DNA from: Candidatus Culexmicrobium profundum
GTDB lineage: Archaea > Thermoproteota > Methanomethylicia > Culexarchaeales > Culexmicrobiaceae
Direction: 5' to 3'
DNA length: 9,623 nucleotides
Assembly: GCA_025061245.1 (NCBI GenBank)
Contig: JANZKD010000057.1
Span: 1-9,623, forward strand
A program made the position numbers and the translations under genes. Shown here piece after piece: positions 1-6,459 of this stretch. Every line of letters begins with the position of its first letter. Position 1 is the stretch's first letter. The notes beneath the pieces are model-generated. The model saw only the letters and a program-made list of their open reading frames with translations, was not told where the DNA came from and did no database searches.

Positions 1-862
1 CACATCCTAAAAAGTCTAGAAGGCGAAACAGTATGCATAAACATTCATGGACCAGAAAAACCTCCAACACCAGGGAAAATAAAGCCAGAAAATATGGAAG
101 CAATAAGAAAAGCATTCAAACCAATAAGGAAAACGAGAGCACGAATTAAAGATAAGGGGAGCAGACATATATTTAGGAAAAGTAACACCTCAAAGAGCAG
201 AGCAATACGGTCTAAACTATAATGAATGGAGAAAAACAATTCTAAAAGCATTAGCAACAGACTACAAGGAAATTAAGAGGAAAGGAGAGGAAATAGCTGA
301 AATCCTAGAAGAAGCAAATGAAGTCAATATTACAAGCGATACAGGCACTAATTTAACATTCAAAATTAAAGGTAGAAAAGCATGGATAGACGACGGAATA
401 ATTGATCAAAAAGACATAGCACGAGGAAATCTCATAACAACCCTCCCAACAGGAAAAGTTGAAATAGCTCCAATCGAAAACTCTGCAAACGGCACCATAA
501 TACTTGACAATCCACACTTAATATTAGGAGAAAAAATAATCAACATGAAATGGACATTTAAAAACGGAAAACTAGTAACCATTAAAGCAGACAAAAACAT
601 TGAAGTCTTCAAGAAATATTTTGAAAAAATATCAGGAGAAAAAGATAGAATAGGCCGATTCATAATAGGATTAAACCCGGAAATAAAACCTCAAACCATA
701 TTCGACATGATGGCACTAGGAGCAGTATCAATAGCAGTAGGATACAATAAAGATATAGGAGGAAGAAACGAAGCCACAACCCACCATGAAGTAACCATAT
801 TCAACGCCACAGTAAAAATCAACGGAAAAACCCTAATCGAAAACGGAGAAATAAAACTATAA
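1..862 (+). pseudogene. M29 (AmpS/AmpT-type) aminopeptidase-family protein, C-terminal part, frameshifted
   Basis: The 5' part is outside the window. The first frame (from base 1) reads coherent protein up to about base 155, then hits a stop at 220-222. The frame shifted by one base reads on from about 158 to the TAA at 860-862. Removing one G from the GGGG run at 156-159 joins the two into one continuous M29-like sequence (RARIKDKG + ADIYLGKVTPQRAEQYGL). Family landmarks in the second frame are LPTGKVEIAPIENSANGT (from 443), the GLNP segment after 659, GAVSIAVG (from 719) and the THHEV block (from 779). M29 enzymes are two-metal exo-aminopeptidases. From memory of the AmpT alignment, the ligand positions E, E, H, H, D appear here as K (455), R (656), S (728), H (782) and E (788), so activity is doubtful. 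The frameshift may be a true mutation, a homopolymer sequencing error or, less likely, programmed frameshifting. The coding strand is notably poor in T. Confidence 0.7.
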
Positions 863-891
863 CAGACAATCACATTAAACCAAAAAATAAA

Positions 892-902
892 CATAAAACT
901 TA
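892..902 (+). promoter_or_regulatory. Candidate TATA-like box for the tRNA-Leu
   Basis: The AT-rich element CATAAAACTTA is centred about 35 bases before the mature 5' end of the tRNA, a suitable place for archaeal box A if transcription starts a few bases upstream of 932. It rests on composition and position only. Confidence 0.35.
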
Positions 903-931
903 TCCGAGTAAACAATATTAGAAAACTACGA

Positions 932-1019
932 GCGGGGGTTGCCGAGCCAGGTCAAAGGCGCAGGGCTTAGGACCCTGTGGCGAAGGCCTTCGTGGGTTCA
1001 AATCCCACCCCCCGCACCA
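932..1019 (+). tRNA. tRNA-Leu (anticodon UAG), CCA encoded
   Basis: The sequence folds as a class II tRNA. The acceptor stem GCGGGGG (932-938) pairs with CCCCCGC (1009-1015). The D arm is GCC/GGC (941-943 with 957-959). The anticodon stem CAGGG/CCCTG (961-965 with 973-977) holds the loop CTTAGGA, giving anticodon TAG at 968-970, which reads CUA/CUG-type leucine codons. A long variable arm follows (978-991) with the self-complementary GAAGGCCTTC, as expected for tRNA-Leu. The T arm is GTGGG-TTCAAAT-CCCAC (992-1008). The discriminator A is at 1016 and CCA is encoded at 1017-1019. No intron is present. All stems pair perfectly, so the gene looks functional. It stands alone, about 70 bases after the M29 remnant. 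Confidence 0.97.
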
Positions 1020-1196
1020 CTGTTCAGTTTTAATGCTTATGTTTGCCAAGCCAAGAGCACATTCTATTTAGATATTAGAATAACGATACACTTAACTCTC
1101 AACTTCTAATTAATGGTGAGCTATCCTCCCTTGTGATTAACTAAAGTATAGTAAAAAATCAAATATTCTACATTAATTATGGAAACAGATCACATT

Positions 1197-1206
1197 AGGA
1201 AGGTGA
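1197..1206 (+). promoter_or_regulatory. Ribosome binding site deciding the GTG start of the GNAT gene
   Basis: AGGAAGGTGA closely matches the complement of the archaeal 16S rRNA 3' end and ends six bases before the GTG at 1213. This supports the GTG as the start. Confidence 0.7.
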
Positions 1207-1212
1207 ACAATA

Positions 1213-1782
1213 GTGTCCACCAAGCGTTGGTATGTATGGAACGGAGTAAAAAATCGCTTTGTACCTGCTAAACGTCCACCGCAAGATCCAAAAATAGCTA
1301 AAGCGATGCAACGCCTTAAAATTCGACTTGCAACAACAAATGATCGACAAAAGCTCTTCAATTTTCGACGTGAAGCAATTGAAACTGAACCGGAAATCTG
1401 GCTTCCAGATGAACTTGATTTAAACAAGATTCGCAAAAACATCAATGAATGGGAGCCATCAGAGTATCCAAACAATTTCATCATAGTAGCTGAACTTAAT
1501 GGAAAGATTATAGGCTTTCTACACTTGACAATTTGTTATAGGCTATTTAATGGCGGCCCCTCCGCATGGGTTGAAGATCTTTTTGTACTGAAGAACTTTC
1601 GAGGCTATAAGGTTGGGACAAAACTTATGGAATTTGCGAAGGAAATTGCCAGAGAAAAAGGATGCAAGACCTTAAAGCTGATTGTAGGTTTAGAAAATCT
1701 AGCAGGACTAAGATTCTATAGGCAATGCGGCTTTAAAACTATTAAAGTAGGCTTAGCAACTATGAAGCTGAAAACTCAGTAA
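1213..1782 (+). CDS. GNAT-family N-acetyltransferase
   Basis: A 189-residue protein of the GNAT fold, which transfers an acetyl group from acetyl-CoA to an amine. The substrate cannot be told. The acetyltransferase domain starts around residue 36 (LKIRLATTNDRQKLFNFR). Strand beta4 is at about 88-106, motif A at 121-139 (EDLFVLKNFRGYKVGTKLM) and motif B at 161-174 (ENLAGLRFYRQCGF) with the usual Asn and Tyr. In the pyrophosphate-binding loop the R-G-x-G-x-G pattern reads RGYKVG, so the middle glycine is lysine. A basic N-terminal extension of about 34 residues (MSTKRWYVWNGVKNRF...) precedes the domain and has no obvious family match. The GTG start is supported by a strong Shine-Dalgarno site. 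The gene lies alone between the tRNA and the CPBP gene, with gaps of about 190 and 160 bases, so it is probably monocistronic. Confidence 0.88.
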   Translation: MSTKRWYVWNGVKNRFVPAKRPPQDPKIAKAMQRLKIRLATTNDRQKLFNFRREAIETEPEIWLPDELDLNKIRKNINEWEPSEYPNNFIIVAELNGKIIGFLHLTICYRLFNGGPSAWVEDLFVLKNFRGYKVGTKLMEFAKEIAREKGCKTLKLIVGLENLAGLRFYRQCGFKTIKVGLATMKLKTQ

Positions 1783-1944
1783 AAGAGAATGGAATATGAA
1801 CAACCAAATACCCTAGAACAATACGTTAAAAGTTATTTAAACAGGTTAAATGAAAAGTGACGCGTAATTATATTAGATGTTATCCACTATAGGTTTTTAA
1901 TTAAGTATTATTCATATTAGTGGGAACTATGACAGGTGTAAAAA

Positions 1945-2751
1945 TTGAATAGTGTTGCTTGGTATTTTATCTTAGTTTTATTGATCGGAGGATTAGGTTA
2001 TGCTCCCTGGGTTTTACATTCCTATGGTATGTTCCCATCAGATATCTTCTTTATCTTCATACTTATTGGCGGTGCATCCCCAACTTTCGCTGCACTAATA
2101 GTTTCTAGACTTGAATTTGGAAAGAAAGGGCCCGAATATCTATTCAGTCAGTTTGGCCGTAGGGACTTTTCGAAGCTCTGGTTTCTAGTGCCAATTCTTC
2201 TCTCATTTATCAAGGCCATATTTACAGTTTTACTATGGTCATTAATGGGAGGAAGCTATAAATTAGACTGGAAAAGTCTAATTGAATTTCCAATAATTCT
2301 ATTTTCAAATTTCCTTGCTAATATGTGGGAGGAGATTGGTTGGAGAGGTTATGCTCTACCAGCATTACAGAGAAAATATAATGCACTTGTCTCCAGCTTA
2401 ATCATAGGAATATTTTGGGCAGTGTGGCATTGGCCCCATTTTGCAATTAAAGATAGTGTGATGATGGCTAACTATCATAACTTCCTAATTTTCACCATTA
2501 TAACTATTCTCGGCTCAATTCAGCATACTTGGCTCTATAATTCCACAAATGGTAGCTTACTCATTGCATCACTATATCATGCATCCATAAATACTGTGAA
2601 CACTATATTTTTCGTTAAAGGCGGTATTTCAAGCATCATCATTCCATTCTATCTTCCAATAACAGCAGTAATCACCATCCTCATTATTCTGATCTTAAAA
2701 CCCGATTCTCTTAGACGAAAACCCAGAGTAACGTTCAAGCAGCCATCTTGA
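1945..2751 (+). CDS. CPBP-family intramembrane metalloprotease (CAAX protease-like)
   Basis: A 268-residue hydrophobic protein with about seven or eight membrane segments (for example residues 5-25, 33-54, 78-102, 113-127, 149-164, 180-197, 203-224, 229-251). It carries the three CPBP/Rce1 signatures: EExxxR at 129-134 (EEIGWR), FxxxH-like at 157-162 (FWAVWH), and HxxxN at 212-216 (HASIN). In Rce1-type enzymes these Glu, His and Asn residues form the glutamate-based active site inside the membrane. Archaeal members are mostly of unknown substrate. A TTG start is chosen because no ATG or GTG fits the frame near the first membrane segment, and AGGTG at 1934-1938 lies six bases upstream. The 3' end converges on the AlkZ-like remnant 60 bases away. 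The C-terminal tail (LRRKPRVTFKQPS) is basic, so probably cytoplasmic. Confidence 0.9.
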   Translation: MNSVAWYFILVLLIGGLGYAPWVLHSYGMFPSDIFFIFILIGGASPTFAALIVSRLEFGKKGPEYLFSQFGRRDFSKLWFLVPILLSFIKAIFTVLLWSLMGGSYKLDWKSLIEFPIILFSNFLANMWEEIGWRGYALPALQRKYNALVSSLIIGIFWAVWHWPHFAIKDSVMMANYHNFLIFTIITILGSIQHTWLYNSTNGSLLIASLYHASINTVNTIFFVKGGISSIIIPFYLPITAVITILIILILKPDSLRRKPRVTFKQPS

Positions 2752-2810
2752 AATTTCAGAACCTCCATTAAATAGCTGAATATACAATTAATATGTGAAT
2801 CAGATTCCCC

Positions 2811-3279
2811 TCAATAAATAAAGTTATCCGACCACCATCTATTCAAAGGCTTTTTTGCAATGTCCTTGAGGTGTGGATATTTTTTGCTGAAGTGTTTTTT
2901 GAATTCAGATGGCGTGAAGGGGCCATGCACATCTATAAAGTTAAGTGCGATGAAGTGGTTTTCATTCAATGAGGAGGAACATCTTTGGTATCTGGGTCTT
3001 CTACGAGCCACGCTTCTCGTTGCCTTAAAGTAGTAGGGATACTCATCGAGAGTCACGATTCTTAATGCCCCACGCAGTACATGTCCCTCAACTAACGTGT
3101 AGTTTTCATACCAGTAATCAAACCACTTTGGCTTAAAATTTTCAAAACGATTGAAGACCGCCAATGGCACGGACAACTTGAGGAACATCTTCCCTATTCT
3201 TTCCAAGAGTGCTTGGTGCCAACCTTAATCTTTGAAGAACAAATTCCTTTACAGCCTCCCTAGAAAAAGTTTCAGTCAA
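2811..3279 (-). pseudogene. Decayed N-terminal part of an AlkZ-like winged-helix (HTH_42, YcaQ-type) protein
   Basis: Two minus-strand frames together resemble the start of an AlkZ/YcaQ-type winged-helix protein; family members unhook DNA crosslinks or remove alkylated bases and are usually about 350-400 residues. The first frame (from about 3279, possible TTG, to the TGA at 3142) gives VKEFVLQRLRLAPSTLG and then DVPQVVRAIGGLQ, like the family's 'lggvQ' block. The second frame (about 3147 down to the stop at 2811) gives LVEGHVLRGALRIVTLDEY, matching the 'lvr..~mRgTLHlv..~D' block, then VHGPFTPSEFKKHFSKKYPH and KPLNRWWSDNFIY, the usual winged-helix region. So there is at least one frame change near 3145-3160, probably with a small deletion, and the C-terminal half is missing. 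The second frame alone has a possible TTG at 3206 (131 residues), but it would start inside the domain. The assignment is from motif memory. Confidence 0.6.
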
Positions 3280-3501
3280 AGCAATTCATAGCAAAAATTT
3301 TGATAGAGAGATATTTAACTTCTCTGAAGCCAAAGTCAATTAGCAAAAGTAGAATCATCACGTTACAAGCCAATTAAATGTCATGTGAAGAAGAATGTCA
3401 GTGGTGTTTAAGATAAATTGATACTTATAGACTAGAGACCCATAGAAGGAGAAGAGAGCATTTAAAGCTAAATCCCTATGTTTTACAACTAGGAAAAAAG
3501 T

Positions 3502-3517
3502 TTATTAGACAATTTGC
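3502..3517 (+). promoter_or_regulatory. Candidate regulator-binding or promoter element upstream of the ArsR-type gene
   Basis: TTATTAGACAATTTGC reappears with one substitution and one inserted base at 4190-4206, upstream of the acetamidase-like gene. The AT-rich GTTTATTAG part also lies about 35 bases before the ATG at 3539 and may be the TATA box. Two copies of CTAATT (3517-3522, 3525-3530) follow directly. Autoregulation is inference. Confidence 0.3.
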
Positions 3518-3538
3518 TAATTAACTAATTGATGAAAA

Positions 3539-4141
3539 ATGTCTAAAATTAAAGAATATGCTAGTTTATGTGTGTCTAGATGGGGAACAGGTGAATTTGG
3601 AGGAGAAAAACTTGGACGCCCCGACCCATTTACAGTACTATCTGATGAGACAAGACTTGCCATAACAGTGTTGCTATGCTTAAAGGGTCCTTTAACAGCT
3701 AAGCAGATAGCCGATGAACTTGAATTGTCCCCAAGTACGATTTTAGATCACATCAAAAAGTTGAAGAATGCAAAGGTTATAAGAGAAGTAGAAAACATAA
3801 AGAAAAAATATAAGCGTGAAAGATACTATGACGTTGACATCCTACCATACTTTATAGATGAAAATGATGAAATTTCTCGAAGAATAGGTAAATATGCAGA
3901 TATTCTCAAAAATACAGCTCTAGCAGTTTTTGAAAAATGTCTTGATGAATTATCCAAATATATTAAGGATACTTTAATGGCTAAACATGGAATAACACTA
4001 AAGAGAGATGATGTAAAGTACTTTATTTGGCTTAATCTACTTCGTGAAATTGACGAATACTTTTATGAGAAGGGAGTATTAAAGCCTCCATTAAAAACGC
4101 CTAAGCGACACTTTTTCTATCTAGGCCTAAAGCGAAGATAA
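3539..4141 (+). CDS. ArsR-type winged-helix transcriptional regulator
   Basis: A 200-residue protein with a winged helix-turn-helix at about residues 30-100. FTVLSDETRLAITVLLCLKG is the typical ArsR/HTH_20 first helix. PLTAKQIADELELSPSTILDHIKKLKNAKVI carries helices 2-4 including the recognition helix, and the wing follows (about 81-98, ending in RERYYDVD). A C-terminal half of about 100 residues, largely helical and charged (111-178), may serve for dimerisation or ligand binding; I do not recognise it as a named domain. No ArsR-style metal-binding cysteine pair is seen. The ATG at 3539 has no clear Shine-Dalgarno site, but a TATA-like stretch about 35 bases upstream would fit a nearly leaderless transcript. 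An upstream ATG at 3532 stops after four codons. Its downstream neighbour, 168 bases on in the same direction, is the acetamidase-like gene, a possible target. Confidence 0.82.
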   Translation: MSKIKEYASLCVSRWGTGEFGGEKLGRPDPFTVLSDETRLAITVLLCLKGPLTAKQIADELELSPSTILDHIKKLKNAKVIREVENIKKKYKRERYYDVDILPYFIDENDEISRRIGKYADILKNTALAVFEKCLDELSKYIKDTLMAKHGITLKRDDVKYFIWLNLLREIDEYFYEKGVLKPPLKTPKRHFFYLGLKRR

Positions 4142-4189
4142 ATATAGCTAACAGAAGATTAAATAATAATTAAAGCTACTTGAAGAAGC

Positions 4190-4206
4190 TTAGTAGACAA
4201 TCTTGC
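4190..4206 (+). promoter_or_regulatory. Second copy of the TAGACAAT element, upstream of the acetamidase-like gene
   Basis: TTAGTAGACAATCTTGC matches 3502-3517 except for one substitution and one extra C. It lies about 65 bases upstream of the TATA-like box of the next gene. It could be a binding site of the neighbouring winged-helix regulator. Two short matches in AT-rich DNA could also arise by chance. Confidence 0.28.
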
Positions 4207-4270
4207 ATAAATCAGATTGAACTTAACTATTAAAATTGTAAATTGAATTCTAGGAATGTAAGCTTAATGT

Positions 4271-4303
4271 TAAAATATCCTAACTTATAGAGTTCATTTG
4301 GTG
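4271..4303 (+). promoter_or_regulatory. Candidate TATA box and Shine-Dalgarno site of the acetamidase-like gene
   Basis: TAAAATAT at 4271-4278 is a TATA-like box, and transcription would start roughly at 4296-4302. GGTG at 4300-4303 sits six bases before the ATG. The GGTG would be at the very 5' end of the message or just inside it. Confidence 0.4.
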
Positions 4304-4309
4304 TAAGTT

Positions 4310-5605
4310 ATGAGCTCTGAAATTTATAATGATGTATATACAAATGGAATTATTGGCCCTAAAGTCGAAATGATTGGACCTGTTGCTGATGGCGGGAAAA
4401 TAAGATTTTTAACCACTCCTGGCTGTTGGGGGCCAATGATTACTCCAACTTTGAGAGGAGGACATGAAGTTAATGTTCCAGTTCTAGTTGAGGGAGCTGA
4501 TATTGGTGATGCAGTTGCAATATATATTGAGGATATTAGAGTTAAGTCTAAGGCTTCATCCTCTGGTGTTGATCAACCAGTTGAAAAAGCATTTATTGGA
4601 GATCCATATGTAGCTAAGAGATGTCCAGTTTGCCATGAACCTTGGCCTGAATTTATAGTTGAGGGAATTGGTCAAGAAGCAATTAAGTGTAAGAAGTGTG
4701 GTAGTCCAGTTGCTCCATTTAGGATGATTAACGGCTATACAATTATTTTTGATAAAGAGAGGAAATTTGGCTTAACTGTTAGTAGAGATTTAGCTGGAGA
4801 GATAGCTAAGAGTGCAAGTGAATATGCAGTTCTTCCAGCCAATTCAAGGCAAGTTTCAATATTAACATTTGGAAAAGCAGATATAGTTGGCTTAGCTTCA
4901 AGATTAAGACCCTTCATGGGACAATTAGGAACAGTTCCAGCAGTTAATATTCCAGATTCACACAATGCTGGAGATTTCGGTTGCTTCCTAATAGATGCAC
5001 CACACCCATATAGAATCACAAGGGAACAATATGAAAGAGATTTAACAGATGGACATTTAGATATAAATTCAGTTAGAGCTGGAGCAATACTAATAGCACC
5101 AGTTAAGGTTAAGGGAGCAGGAATCTACGCTGGAGACGCCCATGCAATGCAAGGAGATGGAGAAGTAGCTGGACATACAACAGATGTAACAGCTGAACTA
5201 ACAGTAAAAGTCAATGTAATTAAAGGATTAACCTTAGAAGGACCAATACTACTACCACCAGAAGAAGACCTACCACCACTAACAAAACCATGGAGAAAAG
5301 ATGAGTGGGATGAAGTAATGAAGCTTGGAAGACAATACGGCATAGAACCAGAACCAGTAGCACCAATACAAGTAATAGGCTCAGGCCCCACAATAAATGA
5401 AGCAGCAGTAAACGGTTTTAAGAGAACTGCAAAACTACTTGGCATAAGTGTTGAAGAAGTGAGAAATAGAGTTACAATATCAGGAGCAGTAGAAATAGGT
5501 AGACTACCAGGAATAGTTCAAGTAAGCCTACAAGCACCAATAAGAATACTTGAAAAAATCAACCTCGCAGAAATAATAATAAAACATTATGAACTACCCT
5601 ACTAA
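4310..5605 (+). CDS. Acetamidase/formamidase-family protein with an inserted zinc ribbon
   Basis: A 431-residue protein of the FmdA/AmdA family, cytosolic amidohydrolases that release ammonia from formamide, acetamide or related short amides. Family blocks are the N-terminal beta domain (about 30-75, GHEVNVPVLVEGADIGDAVAI), GHLDINSVRAGAILIAPV (248-265), and the signature GAGIYAGDAHAMQGDGEVAG (269-288) with the conserved GD-x-H and GDGE residues. A CxxC-x18-CxxC cluster (C105, C108, C127, C130) between the beta strands reads as a zinc ribbon. I do not recall it in the well-studied bacterial enzymes. The C-terminal part (360-431) has the usual helical region. Substrate specificity is not predictable. 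The ATG has GGTG six bases upstream. Codon choice changes along the gene: T-ending codons dominate the first half and A- or C-ending codons the last third. A winged-helix regulator lies directly upstream. Confidence 0.9.
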   Translation: MSSEIYNDVYTNGIIGPKVEMIGPVADGGKIRFLTTPGCWGPMITPTLRGGHEVNVPVLVEGADIGDAVAIYIEDIRVKSKASSSGVDQPVEKAFIGDPYVAKRCPVCHEPWPEFIVEGIGQEAIKCKKCGSPVAPFRMINGYTIIFDKERKFGLTVSRDLAGEIAKSASEYAVLPANSRQVSILTFGKADIVGLASRLRPFMGQLGTVPAVNIPDSHNAGDFGCFLIDAPHPYRITREQYERDLTDGHLDINSVRAGAILIAPVKVKGAGIYAGDAHAMQGDGEVAGHTTDVTAELTVKVNVIKGLTLEGPILLPPEEDLPPLTKPWRKDEWDEVMKLGRQYGIEPEPVAPIQVIGSGPTINEAAVNGFKRTAKLLGISVEEVRNRVTISGAVEIGRLPGIVQVSLQAPIRILEKINLAEIIIKHYELPY

Positions 5606-5729
5606 AATAAATTTAACCTAAAATTCACACAGTCAAAAAGACTTCCTCCTAAGCTCCAAGCCAACAACCCATAACATTAAATTTCAACACCCCCTAACAG
5701 TAGGTAATATAAGAAGAGAAGATGATAAA

Positions 5730-6197
5730 ATGAAAACCCGCATAAGTTGGAAGGAAAAATTGAAGAAGGAAGCCCGAATAGTTGATATCCCACCAAGAAT
5801 GACGAAGAGATTTGGAACTGGGAAAATGCTTATTCCAAGCCCACTTGATATTGATGTGTTAATTAGAAAGGTTAAGAAAGGTAAACTTGTAACTCAAGGG
5901 CAGATTAGAAGGAAACTGGCAAAAAAGTATGGTGTTAAGGTTACATGTCCATTAACTACTGGAATATTCCTCCGAATAATAGCTGAAGCAGCAGAAGAGG
6001 ATCTGCGAAAAAGTGAAAGACAAGTAACACCATACTGGAGAGTTATTAAAGATGATGGAAGTCTAAATCCAAAGTTCCCAGGTGGAGTGGAATTGCAGGC
6101 TAAACGTCTAAGAGAGGAGGGACACATAATTCTAGAAGGAAGATGGAAGAAACCGCCGCGTGTAAAGGATTTTGAAAAATATTTACAGGAACTATAA
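5730..6197 (+). CDS. MGMT-like (alkyltransferase-like) DNA-binding protein without acceptor cysteine
   Basis: A 155-residue protein resembling the DNA-binding domain of O6-alkylguanine-DNA alkyltransferase in a longer conserved form found in bacteria and archaea ('MGMT family protein'). Visible blocks are GKMLIPSPLDIDVLIRKV (31-48), KGKLVTQGQIRRKLAKKYGV (50-69, equivalent to 'G.v.tYg.iA'), CPLTTGIFLRIIAEAAEE (73-90), TPYWRVIKDDGSLNPKFPGG (100-119, equivalent to the 'iPCHRVi..dG' active site) and a final QAKRLREEGHII (123-134, equivalent to 'q..lLe.EG'). The acceptor Cys of PCHRV is Tyr and the next His is Trp, so it cannot take up alkyl groups by the MGMT route. It may instead bind damaged bases like ATL proteins, which is inference. 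Start is ATG at 5730 with a weak purine-rich leader. The N-terminal 20 residues are basic. It stands alone, 124 bases after the acetamidase-like gene. Confidence 0.75.
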   Translation: MKTRISWKEKLKKEARIVDIPPRMTKRFGTGKMLIPSPLDIDVLIRKVKKGKLVTQGQIRRKLAKKYGVKVTCPLTTGIFLRIIAEAAEEDLRKSERQVTPYWRVIKDDGSLNPKFPGGVELQAKRLREEGHIILEGRWKKPPRVKDFEKYLQEL

Positions 6198-6459
6198 GCT
6201 AATCATAACATCTTGACTGAATCATTAGAATAAAGCCTAACAGTTGAAGTTCGGCATTATTGAAATAGTCTCAAAATAATTGTAGAATATTAGGCTGGCT
6301 TATTAGAATAAAAGTAAGCTTAAGACCCTCTAAATAACCCTATATGGTACATCTGGCAACTTCTTAGAGGAGCATTTTAAGGAAGATTGGAAAGTCATTC
6401 ACACCTAAAAGTTAAAGTTAACATTATAATCTAACCTATACTATTCTGGAGAGGGAAAT

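Noticed and set aside
545..862. Independent 105-residue gene at the left end
   Set aside because: The same frame is open and protein-like back to about 158, so the ATG at 545 is an internal methionine of the M29-family protein.
1173..1484. Minus-strand frame of 103 codons over the GNAT gene
   Set aside because: It is the antisense shadow of a well-supported GNAT protein and has low-complexity Ser/Arg content with no domain.
1929..1952. Tiny leader frame ATG...TAG (7 codons) overlapping the start of the CPBP gene
   Set aside because: It is too short to judge. It could be translational coupling but is equally likely chance.
2811..3206. A 131-residue minus-strand gene starting at TTG 3206
   Set aside because: Its sequence starts in the middle of an AlkZ-like domain, and the preceding part of that domain is found in another frame just upstream (3279-3151). 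I treat the whole as one pseudogene.
3280..3538. Possible further gene remnant or RNA in the 259-base gap before the ArsR-type regulator
   Set aside because: No frame resembles a known protein and no stable fold was apparent by eye. Only the promoter-proximal element is worth listing.
5125..5445. Minus-strand frame of 106 codons inside the acetamidase-like gene
   Set aside because: It is a Ser/Pro/Gly-rich shadow favoured by the low T content of the coding strand, and there are no start signals.
6224..6312. Direct repeat ATTAGAATAAA at 6224-6234 and 6302-6312 in the gap before the MazG-like gene
   Set aside because: It is an 11-base match in very AT-rich DNA, and a similar string also occurs near 1074, so chance is likely. 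I see nothing else in this 262-base gap apart from the TATA-like and ribosome sites at its end.
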